Part shown: positions 28,863-37,830 of the stretch, in pieces
How the letters are laid out: each line of letters opens with the position of its first letter
Position numbering within the stretch: position 1 is the stretch's first letter
Source of the DNA: Planctomycetota bacterium
GTDB taxonomy: Bacteria > Planctomycetota > Planctomycetia > Pirellulales > Lacipirellulaceae
Direction: 5' to 3'
DNA length: 64,000 bases
NCBI GenBank assembly: GCA_029259945.1
Contig: JAJDEF010000028.1
Coordinates: forward strand, 1-64,000
The notes under the pieces: generated by a model
Database searches by the model: none
Told to the model about the DNA's origin: nothing
The model's input: the letters and a program-made list of their open reading frames with translations, nothing else
Made by a program: the position numbers and the translations under genes

Positions 28863-29950
28863 GATTTGCTCGCCTTCGTTCCGCAGCACTTCGACCAGAG
28901 ACAATAGAAAATAGAGTCGACACCTGCCCAGTGTCCCGCGCCGACCGCAGCTAGCAGCAACAACGCTGCAAATTCAACGAATTGGTAATAGAAAACCGTC
29001 GTCATCGCGTCGGGCACCCAAGGTGGTTGGGTCGCCATCACCGACAGCAAGAACGCTGCCCCAGCAAGTGCAGCCAACCGAGTGCAAAACCCGATCAACA
29101 GACAGACGCCCACCCCAACGATGAGACAGGTGACTACCAAATTCATCTGATCAAGTCGCTTCTGCTTGGGAGTGGTGAGTGCTTGCTCAACGCGCTCCGC
29201 CAAGCTTGTCACGGCCTGCTCTTCCGTCAATAAATCTCGCAAGTCGTTGACGTATTCCTGATCAAACGTAGTGACCGTGCCCACCCACTTACGCGGCGAC
29301 GCTTTCAACTCCAACGATTTTTGCGAGATGCGCTCTTGCTGAAACGGAAGCTGTGTCGCCTCAGGCAGCGCACGCATGTTTTCTAGCCGCCAAAGTTCAT
29401 GGCGCCAGGCTTGGATGTCCAAGGCCTCTTGGGCCAGATAGTCTGCAAGTTGGCGTTGCCGTCGTTCAAATCGCGAAGTTGCTTGTGTCCGTTGGTCGTC
29501 GTCGAGTCCGTGAACATCGGTAAACCGTTTGAGCAAATCGCGCCAATCATCAATAATCTGCGTTTGCCAATTGGCATGAGGGGCCTCTTCCAGCACTTCG
29601 ACCGGCGTGTGCTTGCCGTTCTGAAGTTCGCCCTTACGGCGTTTTACGTACTTGCCAACCCAAGAACTCAACTGGGCGTTGCTCTCTGGCGTTAATTCTT
29701 CGGGAACCACCAGCAAAGATTGCCAACGGTGTCCGCTGGGCAGTTGGCTTTGAAACAGCCCTGCCAGCGGCCCCTTGGCCTGACTCAAGAAGCCCGCTGC
29801 CGAAAATTCTATCTTCCAAGCTTCTTGGCCTTTGTAGTAGACAACCTTCTTCGATCCTTCGCTAAAGAAGTGCCATCCAATGCAAAGTCGCAACAAGACC
29901 AACGCAAAAACGACTTTCCACGTAGTGCGTATAGGAGATGCATTGCTCAC
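28859..29950 (-). CDS. DoxX-family membrane protein with large insert
   Basis: A 363-aa protein with one N-terminal helix (about 12-28). A hydrophilic, helical region of about 200 residues rich in Gln, Arg and Glu follows, then three to four C-terminal helices (about 245-350) resembling DoxX/quinone-linked membrane subunits. Ordinary DoxX proteins are about 130-150 aa; the insert between helix 1 and helix 2 is the distinctive feature. The start is GTG. The ATGA overlap with the Tat oxidoreductase gene suggests they form an electron-transfer pair, with DoxX passing electrons to the quinone pool; that is inference. Confidence 0.8.
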   Translation of the reverse strand: MSNASPIRTTWKVVFALVLLRLCIGWHFFSEGSKKVVYYKGQEAWKIEFSAAGFLSQAKGPLAGLFQSQLPSGHRWQSLLVVPEELTPESNAQLSSWVGKYVKRRKGELQNGKHTPVEVLEEAPHANWQTQIIDDWRDLLKRFTDVHGLDDDQRTQATSRFERRQRQLADYLAQEALDIQAWRHELWRLENMRALPEATQLPFQQERISQKSLELKASPRKWVGTVTTFDQEYVNDLRDLLTEEQAVTSLAERVEQALTTPKQKRLDQMNLVVTCLIVGVGVCLLIGFCTRLAALAGAAFLLSVMATQPPWVPDAMTTVFYYQFVEFAALLLLAAVGAGHWAGVDSIFYCLWSKCCGTKASKS

Positions 29951-30070
29951 TGTTCAAAACCTCAGGGTCACCTTTTACAGCTCATTCTAGGATTAGCTGT
30001 TTTGGCAGGCTATTCTATAATAGATACTTTGTATTCTCTAGTGGCAGTACGCGCCCTGCCAGGAGAACGG

Positions 30071-30199
30071 CAAAGTCGGTACGATCAATCAAAAGAACAG
30101 AAAGAAAAATTTGCCACTGAGTGCCCGGAAATAAGCTTTTCTCTGTGGTTCAGTTAATTTTGTTTTGTTTTATTTCATGCAATTGCGACATTGCAGTTC
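30071..30199. repeat. Dispersed palindromic repeat, copy 2 (arms partly lost)
   Basis: Shares CAAAGTCGGTACGATCAAT at its left end with the copy at 24739. Further shared blocks are AATAAGCTTTTCTC, TCTGTGGTTCAGTTAATTTT and TTGCAGTTC at the right end. The internal hairpin is truncated relative to copy 1. It lies in the divergent gap upstream of the D-2-hydroxyacid dehydrogenase. Confidence 0.78.
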
Positions 30200-30241
30200 G
30201 CCTGCCCACCCTGCATAGCCCCATCACTCGCCCTATTCTCC

Positions 30242-31216
30242 ATGCGTATTGTTCTTTGCTATCCGGTCGAATCTTCTCACCTCGCGCAAATCCAAGCCGC
30301 GTGGCCTGAAGCGGAGATCGTTGATGCCGGACAAGAACACATCGCCAATGAAATCTCCAGAGCCGACATCTATTGCGGCCACGCAAAGGTTCCGGTGCCC
30401 TGGAAAAAAGTGGTCGATGCGGGTCGTCTGCGGTGGATTCAATCTTCGGCCGCAGGGCTCGATCATTGTCTGGTACCAAGCGTGATCGCCTCAGACATCC
30501 TGGTCAGCAGTGCATCAGGAGTACTCGCGAAGCAAGTGGCCGATCACACGATGGCCCTGCTGGCCGGCATGCTGCGCAATCTCCCCACTTTTTTTCGCGC
30601 CCAGCAGAAACGCGAATTCATCCGCCAACCAACCCGCGACCTACACGGCATAACCATCGGCATTGTCGGACTGGGCGGCAACGGACGCCGAATCGCCAAG
30701 GTACTTAAACCGTTCGAGACTACAATCATTGCCACCGATTGGTACTCAGAAAACAAGCCCGACTACGTGGACGAACTGCTACCACCCGATGCCTTGGACG
30801 AACTTTTACCTCGCGTCGAAGTGCTCATTCTCACCGCACCGCTCAACAAACAGACTCGTGGAATGATCGACGCCCGTCGTTTACGAATGCTTCCCAAAGA
30901 TGCCGTGCTCATTAACGTTGCTCGTGGCCCCCTGGTGGTAGAAGACGATTTGATCGAGGTACTTGAGTCTGGGCATCTTTGGGGAGCGGCCCTCGATGTC
31001 ACGGAGTCAGAGCCGCTCGCCCAGGATAGTCGATTATGGGAGATCCCCAATCTTATCATCACACCCCACGTAGGCGGACAGCGCGCCAGCCGTATCGACG
31101 ACATGACCAATCTGTTTTGCAAAAACTTGCAGCTCTACCAAGCAGGCAAGCCACTCATCAATCGAGTCAACAAGCAACTAGGCTTCCCTGAACCCGGTGC
31201 GATGTTAGAAAATTAG
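30242..31216 (+). CDS. D-2-hydroxyacid dehydrogenase family protein
   Basis: A 324-aa NAD-dependent dehydrogenase acting on D-2-hydroxy acids (reduction of 2-oxo acids or the reverse). The cofactor fold shows GLGGNGRRIA (GxGxxG). The catalytic set is present: NVARGPLV (Arg), DVTESEPL (Glu) and ITPHVGG (His). The start chosen is the ATG at 30242, because sequence further upstream belongs to the dispersed repeat. The gene stands alone between a repeat and a kinase gene, and the specific substrate cannot be read. Confidence 0.9.
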   Translation: MRIVLCYPVESSHLAQIQAAWPEAEIVDAGQEHIANEISRADIYCGHAKVPVPWKKVVDAGRLRWIQSSAAGLDHCLVPSVIASDILVSSASGVLAKQVADHTMALLAGMLRNLPTFFRAQQKREFIRQPTRDLHGITIGIVGLGGNGRRIAKVLKPFETTIIATDWYSENKPDYVDELLPPDALDELLPRVEVLILTAPLNKQTRGMIDARRLRMLPKDAVLINVARGPLVVEDDLIEVLESGHLWGAALDVTESEPLAQDSRLWEIPNLIITPHVGGQRASRIDDMTNLFCKNLQLYQAGKPLINRVNKQLGFPEPGAMLEN

Positions 31217-31443
31217 TAGCCCCTCACGGCTTGCCGCTAGGCGGATTCTTGTACGAGTCTCACGCCTTTGCGGGAGTCCAATTCGCCGTGGGTTGCTATA
31301 TCTAAAGGCTAGAAAGCACTTTTGGCCCCAAATTGCGATCTGGACGTCATCATTTAGTCCAAGTTAAAATAGCGGCAGTAACTTTCCTGCATTTGAAGCC
31401 CGCCCCGTCGTTACTAGCTGTCTTTCCGAGGTACGAAAACCGG

Positions 31444-32550
31444 ATGAATCCTTCGACCACAATTTTGCAAGGAACGCGGACCATCACTTACGATGGCCAA
31501 GTGGACGACCGCTGCCCGAACGATCTGCTAGAGCGTTACGAAAACTTGCTCGACACCCAGTATATGGGCTGGACCGAGCATCTACGTTTTCGTCGTTTGC
31601 TAGGAACCGGGGGACAAGGCGTTGTCTATTTGAGTGAACGTCGTGGCTCAGATGGTTTTGTGTTACCGGTGGCTTTAAAAGTTTTCTCGCCCGAACGGTT
31701 CGCAAGCCACCAAAGCTATAATTCGGCGATGGAACGGATCGCCCAGGTCGCAAGCTCGGTGGCGAAAATCCAGCATGACAATTTGTTGGACGTACAAAAC
31801 TTTACCGAACGCCATCGCATTCGCATCATGGAAATGGAGTGGGTGGACGGTTACGACCTCGACCGACTGCTCACCCCCGCGATGCTAGCGAGAGTTGAAC
31901 AACGGGTCAGCGAGCGACGCTGGAAAAAAATTAACGAAGTGATTGTCACCGCAGGGCCGGTGCGGCCACGGTTGCAGCCAGGCATTGCAGTCTCTATTGT
32001 CCGTGAGTGTTTGGCTGCTCTCGCAGCACTACACCGCGAAGAAATCGTGCATGGCGATATCAAACCTTCCAATATCATGGTCAAGCGCACCGGCAACCCG
32101 AAGATCGTTGATATTGGTTCGGCGCTCGACCTCAACAACATGCCCGAAATGCGAACTTGCACACCTCAGTACGCAGCCCCCGAGATGCTCGAACGTAACG
32201 AGTTCACCCCACGATCCGATTTGGCCAGCCTGGGTTATGTGCTGATCGAAATCCTATCGGGTCGCCCACTGTTTTCAGGATTGAAAAGCTTAGGCGAGTT
32301 GCTTGAAGCAAAGTGGACCTTGCCGCAACGACTCAACCAGATTCTTCCCGACGATGTTGCTGATAGCGATCTTCTCATGAGCATTTGTAAACGGTTGATT
32401 GCGCCCGACCCAGAAGTTCGCTACGGTAGCGCAGAAGATGCGAATACCAGCTCCGGCGGATTAGCCGAGTTCCAACGCACCCTGGTCTTCGGCGACTTGG
32501 CAAGCGAATACGAAAACGACCTGCGCGTCTGGCTCGAAGAGCTCGATTGA
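31444..32550 (+). CDS. Serine/threonine protein kinase (cytoplasmic, HGD-type)
   Basis: A 368-aa Hanks-type kinase. The glycine loop is LLGTGGQGVVY, the Lys of VALKVF is present, and the catalytic loop reads HGDIKPSN, with Gly for the Arg of HRD. The metal-binding motif is DIG rather than DFG, and APE is intact (YAAPEML). Catalytic Asp and Lys are kept, so activity is likely, but it is a non-RD kinase not regulated by the usual loop phosphorylation. No transmembrane helix or sensor domain is seen, in contrast with the kinase at 36.4 kb. The ATG at 31444 (MNPSTT) was chosen; an open frame continues upstream. It is followed by an exported coiled-coil gene. Confidence 0.87.
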   Translation: MNPSTTILQGTRTITYDGQVDDRCPNDLLERYENLLDTQYMGWTEHLRFRRLLGTGGQGVVYLSERRGSDGFVLPVALKVFSPERFASHQSYNSAMERIAQVASSVAKIQHDNLLDVQNFTERHRIRIMEMEWVDGYDLDRLLTPAMLARVEQRVSERRWKKINEVIVTAGPVRPRLQPGIAVSIVRECLAALAALHREEIVHGDIKPSNIMVKRTGNPKIVDIGSALDLNNMPEMRTCTPQYAAPEMLERNEFTPRSDLASLGYVLIEILSGRPLFSGLKSLGELLEAKWTLPQRLNQILPDDVADSDLLMSICKRLIAPDPEVRYGSAEDANTSSGGLAEFQRTLVFGDLASEYENDLRVWLEELD

Positions 32551-32698
32551 GCGTTAGTGCCTAAAAGCAGCCTTGTTTGGGCATTTCCCTGCCGTCTCCC
32601 ACTGCCCGTATTGACGTGAGCAGTCCATTCATGCCACCCTATCTGGACAAATTCGGCTCCCGAGCGCCAAACTCTAGAACTCAAGGAAGGGGACCACG

Positions 32699-33889
32699 AT
32701 GCACGTCTCTCTGCTCTTTACGGCAATCGCATTAGCTGGCCAATTAAACGGAAACGGCGACGATCACCGCTATCGAAATCTGGGCCCCCCTCCGGTGACT
32801 CCATCGGCACCAGTCGATATCGTGCCTGGAACTCAACGTGGGGCCAGTAACATTCCGCCGTTGGTTACGCCGCAAACACCATTTACTCAGCCCTCTAGTT
32901 CTGCGTTGCCAAGCGGGAATCTAGGCTTTGACAACGGGGCTACCACTCCGTTAAGCAATACTCTGCCATCGAATGTAGCTTCCTCATCTCCATTAAAACC
33001 TTCAGAAATTCTGCATTCAATGCTTGAGAAGCCACGGCGTGAAAAGCTGGCCGGCACGCCCTGGACGTTAGCCGGCGCCGTGCAGGGTGCTCAGACACGA
33101 GGAGAGCAGACGCGCCGCGTAGAAGCCTACTGGGAATTGGTCGCATCGGTGGCCCGATACAACAACGCACTGCAAGATGTCGTTCACCTACAGACTCTCC
33201 AGGCAAGCATTCGTCAACCAGGTTCCCAGTGGCAGCAAGAGCGCCAAACCTTAGAGGCACGCGTGCAAGTCGCGAGACATTCGGCCAAGGTTGCCCAACA
33301 TCGATTGCAACAAATGCTAGGCCGTTCGACGAACGACGCCTTGCCCTTGCCTAGCGACTTGCCACACTGTGGTGAGTACGATACTCGATTTAACGAAATT
33401 TTCGCCCGGCAAACCTCGAATCGGGCAGGTCACTTGAACGAGCTACTCGCACTCAACTATCAGGCTCTGCTAAGCGAGGCCGAGAGCGTGACCCTGGCGA
33501 ACCAGTGGTTACAAACAGTTAGCCAAACGAGAAACCCAAATACCGATGGGCGCGGCTTGCTCAAGGCTCTTGAATTACTGACACTCCGACGCGATGCCTT
33601 TGTCGAGGGTGTACGAGATTATAATATAAACATTGTCCGTTACGCCGAAATTTCGACCCCAGGCGAAGTCAGCACGGGGCGGCTTGTGGCCATGTTAATT
33701 TCCTCGGGCTCTAAGCAACAACAAAAATGGAGTCCGCCAGGGATTCAGCGCACTAGTGCAGAAGTAGCCATTGAAAGCCAACCACGTACTTTTTCTCAGG
33801 GCAACCAGGGCCTCACACAGCGGGCCACAGCACCTCAACGCGGCGTGGAACATTCGATTCTCACCCCGCCGGGTTCGGCAAGCCGCTGA
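32699..33889 (+). CDS. Exported helical protein with TolC-like coiled-coil character
   Basis: A 396-aa protein of no firmly recognised family. It has a short hydrophobic start (about 3-15), a Pro/Ser/Thr-rich linker (about 25-105) and a helical region (about 120-345). In the helical part, patterns such as YWELVASVARYNNAL and LEARVQVARHSAKVAQHRL resemble the hairpin helices of outer-membrane efflux proteins. The C-terminus is disordered, Gln/Ser-rich. RBS AAGGAAGGGG precedes the ATG. It follows the cytoplasmic kinase after 148 nt, perhaps in the same transcript. The efflux-protein likeness is tentative. Confidence 0.62.
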   Translation: MHVSLLFTAIALAGQLNGNGDDHRYRNLGPPPVTPSAPVDIVPGTQRGASNIPPLVTPQTPFTQPSSSALPSGNLGFDNGATTPLSNTLPSNVASSSPLKPSEILHSMLEKPRREKLAGTPWTLAGAVQGAQTRGEQTRRVEAYWELVASVARYNNALQDVVHLQTLQASIRQPGSQWQQERQTLEARVQVARHSAKVAQHRLQQMLGRSTNDALPLPSDLPHCGEYDTRFNEIFARQTSNRAGHLNELLALNYQALLSEAESVTLANQWLQTVSQTRNPNTDGRGLLKALELLTLRRDAFVEGVRDYNINIVRYAEISTPGEVSTGRLVAMLISSGSKQQQKWSPPGIQRTSAEVAIESQPRTFSQGNQGLTQRATAPQRGVEHSILTPPGSASR

Positions 33890-33910
33890 TTTACTGCCTC
33901 TAGGGTAGGT

Positions 33911-33939
33911 TTCAGTCTGGATGTATTAGAAGCTATAAT
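33911..33939 (+). promoter_or_regulatory. Candidate sigma-70 promoter for the dusB-like gene
   Basis: A perfect TATAAT (33934-33939) lies 17 nt after TTCAGT (33911-33916), 28 nt before the start codon. The -10 is strong and the -35 weak. Confidence 0.4.
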
Positions 33940-33967
33940 GATTGGGTTTCTTATGCATAGGCTGTAG

Positions 33968-35005
33968 ATGATGTCGACGATTGCCACCAACGCGATAGCC
34001 GAACCATTTTTCATTGGTTCCTTAAAGGTCGATCCGCCCATCCTCCAAGCCCCGATGGCTGGGTTCACCAACTATGCCTTCCGGCAAATTGTCCGCGAGT
34101 TTGGCGGGGCAGGTTTGTTGGCAACCGAGATGGTCAACGCCCGTGGGTTTGTCTGGCTTGATGAGCAAGAGGCCGAACATCCCGACCGGTTGTGGGGCGT
34201 TCGCGAAGAGCCACGACCGCTGGCCGTGCAGATTTGGGATAACGATCCGTCAACGCTCGCCAAGGTAGGCGCCCGACTGGCCAGCGAGTACCGAGTAAGC
34301 GTCGTCGATATCAATTTTGGTTGCCCAGTTCGGCAAGTCACCGAAAAAGCGCACAGCGGTTCCTATCTATTACGGCAACCAGAGCGCGTCGGAAAAATTG
34401 TCGAGCAGGTCGTGGCCGCCTGTGCCCCCACGCCAGTGACCGCCAAGATTCGGCTCGGCTGTACCCGCGATCAGATCAACGCGATCGACGTCGCCCAAGT
34501 CGTCGAAGACGCAGGCGCAGCCGCGCTAACCGTACATGGCCGAACGGCAGCAGACATGTTTCGTGGCACGGCCGATTGGGATCGAATTTCTGAAATCAAA
34601 CCCCATTTGCGTCAAATCCCGTTGATAGGCAACGGCGATCTCAACTCGGCCGAAAAAGTGGTCGAGGCATTTCGGCGCTACGATGTCGATGGCATCATGA
34701 TCGCCCGCGCATCGCTGAACAAGCCTTGGCTATTCGCCCAAGCGGCAGCCGCAGTCCGCGGTTTGCCGGTGCCGCCCGACCCAACGCCGGCCGAAGAGCA
34801 ACAATTGCTGCTTCACCATTTCGATTTAGTCTGCCAACGTTTCGGCGAAGTGAAGGCAGCCGTCTTAATGCGAAAATACGCCTGCTGCTACGCCCAAGGC
34901 CGACGCGGAGCACGAGAATTTCGCAAGCAAGTGGCAACCATTCAATCCCCCCAGGAGTTTTACGCGGTGGTCGAAAAATATTTCCCAGGCGAGCCACGGC
35001 AGTAA
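33968..35005 (+). CDS. tRNA-dihydrouridine synthase (DusB-like)
   Basis: A 345-aa FMN-dependent enzyme that reduces uridine to dihydrouridine in the tRNA D loop. The N-terminus has the TIM-barrel motif LQAPMAGFTNYAFRQIV. The Dus signature follows (INFGCPVRQVTEKAHSGSYL, with the catalytic Cys in GCP), and HGRTAADMFRGTADW and IGNGDLNSAEKV are FMN-contact segments. Length fits DusB. The gene starts ATGATG; either Met could be used. Two-domain layout with a C-terminal helical tRNA-binding domain is intact. Confidence 0.94.
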   Translation: MMSTIATNAIAEPFFIGSLKVDPPILQAPMAGFTNYAFRQIVREFGGAGLLATEMVNARGFVWLDEQEAEHPDRLWGVREEPRPLAVQIWDNDPSTLAKVGARLASEYRVSVVDINFGCPVRQVTEKAHSGSYLLRQPERVGKIVEQVVAACAPTPVTAKIRLGCTRDQINAIDVAQVVEDAGAAALTVHGRTAADMFRGTADWDRISEIKPHLRQIPLIGNGDLNSAEKVVEAFRRYDVDGIMIARASLNKPWLFAQAAAAVRGLPVPPDPTPAEEQQLLLHHFDLVCQRFGEVKAAVLMRKYACCYAQGRRGAREFRKQVATIQSPQEFYAVVEKYFPGEPRQ

Positions 35006-35013
35006 AATTCCGT

Positions 35014-35042
35014 AGGGTGGGTGCAGCGAAGCGAAACCCACC
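35014..35042. repeat. REP-like hairpin (GGTGGGT/ACCCACC)
   Basis: A perfect 7-bp inverted repeat with inner text AGCGAAGCGAAA, immediately after the dusB-like stop. The same pattern with changes occurs at 43336-43366 and in part at 26924-26952, so it belongs to a dispersed family in this genome. Confidence 0.7.
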
Positions 35043-35151
35043 GACAGTCTTTTCACGAGGAAAAAGGTCAAGGTGCCATGCTCCACGCTCGTCGTGGGCA
35101 TTCTTAGGCAAAGGTCGAGGCGTGCCCATCAAGACAACAAAATCACGCCGT

Positions 35152-35649
35152 TCAATCATCTAATTGTTCTGCCCCCTTTCTTATACCTAACGCTTGCAAC
35201 TTCTCTTCGATAAATGCAATGTGGTGTGGGATATGCCCTGTGATGCGTTCGAGGAGAGTTCTCAGGGTCATGGGGCCGTCGGTCGAGTGGACGCCGGTTC
35301 GCTGAAAGTCTTCGATGACACAGGACTGAAGAATGGACAGCATGTGTGTACGGACCGCATCAACAACATTTAACTCAGCCTCCCACGGCCGTTGCGAACA
35401 ATAGAGTGCAGGGACAAGCAAGTCTGGATCAGCTTCAAACAGAGTGGGATTTTCTTCGGCAATAACGCGTTTCATACGGTCTGCATAGACAATTTCTCCA
35501 TCGGCCAAATGACAAACGACTTGGCGAATGGACCATTTTCCGTCGATGGGTGCTACGTCCCAGCTAAATTCAGGCGTTGAGAGAACGGCCTCGCGGAGCA
35601 GTTCGGCGCCGCAGGAGTAGGCTTCGATGAGCGTGGATATATCGGCCAT
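35152..35649 (-). CDS. DinB-family four-helix protein
   Basis: A 165-aa protein of the DinB/YfiT superfamily, helical bundles that bind a divalent metal through three histidines. Visible ligand-type motifs are the CHLAD near residue 48 and the GHIPHHI near residue 145. Some relatives are thiol (bacillithiol or mycothiol) transferases, but the function here is not determined. The ATG at 35649 was chosen because codons upstream lack a ribosome site and read poorly. It is leftward and isolated, preceded by a 742-bp region rich in repeats. Confidence 0.85.
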   Translation of the reverse strand: MADISTLIEAYSCGAELLREAVLSTPEFSWDVAPIDGKWSIRQVVCHLADGEIVYADRMKRVIAEENPTLFEADPDLLVPALYCSQRPWEAELNVVDAVRTHMLSILQSCVIEDFQRTGVHSTDGPMTLRTLLERITGHIPHHIAFIEEKLQALGIRKGAEQLDD

Positions 35650-35935
35650 GCTGACGGATTCAATTCTATATTCTGCTGATGGATACAGTCTGCGCGTGGA
35701 GTATTCTAGCGATAGGCCTGATTGTGAACAACCACATTTCGCAAAGCGGCAAGAAGCATCTTCTGTGGGGAAATCTACCCAGGATGTGATGTACATGCCT
35801 TTACAGATCAATAACTATAAATCACACATCAAACATCTCACCACCGGCCAAAAATATCGATGGAACCTTCCTGCTCAATGCACGATAATAACGTCTAAAC
35901 CCTGTTCTTTGAAAATATAAAAACACGAATCTCAT

Positions 35936-36015
<80 letters not shown>

Positions 36016-36084
36016 ACCTACACAAAATTCAGAGAGTATTAGCGCAAATCAGCGGTTTCCTTTTTGACAATAAAGTCACCCAAG

Positions 36085-36332
36085 TTGGACAAAACAGGAC
36101 AAAACCCCACCGACTTTTGTCCAAGCAAATTTCACCAAAGCCCGGGCATTGCAGTGTCCAGGGCATGCCAAAGTGGACAAAACCAAGGAGTTTTGTCCGC
36201 CAAAACCCAAAACAGGCGATATCGTGCCAAAACTCACGCCCTTAAAAACATGGAACCCCTGAAAAAGAAGCACCAAACGCCAGCAGCACCCCAGAGTTTT
36301 GTCCATTTTGTCACCAAACACCATGACAAAAC
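36085..36332. repeat. Cluster of GACAAAAC boxes in both orientations
   Basis: Exact GACAAAAC or its complement occurs six times, starting near 36087, 36098, 36176, 36190 (reverse), 36296 (reverse) and 36325. Two further close matches lie at about 36115 and 36305. Many copies extend to GGACAAAACC. Density and mixed orientation set this stretch apart from its surroundings. Confidence 0.7.
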
Positions 36333-36391
36333 TCCCACCCCTCCACGACAACAGTTTATGGTGATTACTGCAAATTAAATGACAAACTGTG

Positions 36392-37747
36392 CTACCAGAG
36401 TGCAAGGGCAATTGCGGCCATCGTAGCGACTAGGGCAAGGGTGATAATAGTTATCGTTTGTCCGATAGAATCTTCGACAACTTGCTCGGTGGCAACGTTA
36501 TTTTCTACCGGTGCATTAGAAATTGTGGGTTCGCTAGTCGTCATCGGAACACGCTCGGTACTGCTACCCCGAAATGGATGAGGGAGGACTGGCTCAATGA
36601 CAGGCTTGGTATCGGCTAGCGGAGCATGCTCGTAGTGCCTCGCGTCTTGCTGCCCGGCCAACCTGCCGATTATTTGCCAGACACCGGCGTCTGACGATTC
36701 GACCCAGGGCTTCAGTAGCAACACGACTTCGGCGGCAGTCGCGACCCGTTGTTCGGGATTTTTTTGCATCATTGCTTCAATGACCTGCACTATCGCCAAA
36801 TCGACATTAGGGTTAAGACGCCCAGTAGGAATTGGCTCCTCCTCAAGATGACGACGAAGCTTGTCGGCCGTCGCGCCGCTAGGGTAGGGCACCTTACCGG
36901 TCACTGCGTAGTACAGCGTGCAACCGAGCGAATAGATGTCGCTGATCGCTCGAACTTCGCCGGGCGTGGCAATAATCTCGGGAGCCAGATAGTCGGCCGT
37001 CCCCACGACATGCTTAGGCTTCGAGCGAGAGTAATCTTCTTGCTCCGAAGAAAAGAAAACGAGCCCTAGGTCGGTCAGCTTGGTGCAACCTTCGGGGGTA
37101 ATCAGCAGATTACCCGGCTTAACGTCACGATGCACCAGCCCTTGCTCGTGGGCATGGGCAAGTCCCTCGGCAGCTTGCGAAATGATGATTGCCGCTTGCT
37201 CTGTTGGCAAAGGGCCATGATCGTGGACTAAACGACGGAGGTCGGAACCGGGAATGTATTCAGTCACCAAAAAGTAGGTATCGCCATCGGTGTCGGCATA
37301 AGAGAGCCGAACCAGATTAGGATGATCGAGCGATGCCTGGGCACGAATCTCTCGCCGAAAACTGGCGATCGACGTAGTATTCGTCTGACTCCGTGGCAAG
37401 ACTTTGATCGCCTCGACGCGGCCGAGAAGTTCATGTTCACCCTTGAACACCCAGCCCATACCACCGTGGCCGATCGCATCGACAATGCGATACGAGCCAA
37501 GCGTAAACTTAGTGCGTCCTTGGCAAAGTTGTTCTGCTTGCCACTGGTTTAGATGCCCGAGCCGAATGAGCTGGGTGGCCAATTGCTGATCGGTGATTTC
37601 TTCGAGCGAGAGGCCTGCCTCGGGCGAGGTTGCTACCAACACATGCCAAGCCTCGTCAATTTGCGCATCGGTCAACAGGCCACTGGCCAAACCGGCTCGC
37701 TCGAAGATCGATTGCTCAACTCGTACCAAAACAGGTTCCTCAATCAA
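36392..37747 (-). CDS. Membrane-anchored serine/threonine protein kinase
   Basis: A 451-aa Hanks-type kinase with a helical N-terminal domain of about 90 residues. The N-terminal part contains ITDQQLATQLIRLGHLNQWQ and is typical of planctomycete kinases. Kinase motifs: glycine loop IGHGGMGWVFKG, Lys of AIKVLP, HRDVKPGN, DLG and APE. A Pro/Thr-rich linker and one C-terminal helix (about 430-450) anchor it with only a tiny outside tail. The start is TTG at 37747, as no ATG or GTG occurs before the conserved domain. Repeat-rich DNA follows the stop. Confidence 0.9.
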   Translation of the reverse strand: MIEEPVLVRVEQSIFERAGLASGLLTDAQIDEAWHVLVATSPEAGLSLEEITDQQLATQLIRLGHLNQWQAEQLCQGRTKFTLGSYRIVDAIGHGGMGWVFKGEHELLGRVEAIKVLPRSQTNTTSIASFRREIRAQASLDHPNLVRLSYADTDGDTYFLVTEYIPGSDLRRLVHDHGPLPTEQAAIIISQAAEGLAHAHEQGLVHRDVKPGNLLITPEGCTKLTDLGLVFFSSEQEDYSRSKPKHVVGTADYLAPEIIATPGEVRAISDIYSLGCTLYYAVTGKVPYPSGATADKLRRHLEEEPIPTGRLNPNVDLAIVQVIEAMMQKNPEQRVATAAEVVLLLKPWVESSDAGVWQIIGRLAGQQDARHYEHAPLADTKPVIEPVLPHPFRGSSTERVPMTTSEPTISNAPVENNVATEQVVEDSIGQTITIITLALVATMAAIALALW

Positions 37748-37830
37748 CGTTTACTTTGCAAAAGGTCGTAATCTTTGCTAGTGCCTACGCCAAATTTTAC
37801 CGCTTGTGAGAGCAAGGGCCAATCACTTGT

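Noticed and set aside
36064-36378. A rightward reading frame of about 104 codons inside the GACAAAAC cluster
   Set aside because: The composition follows the repeated boxes (Lys, Thr, Gln, Pro-rich), has no ribosome site and no plausible fold.
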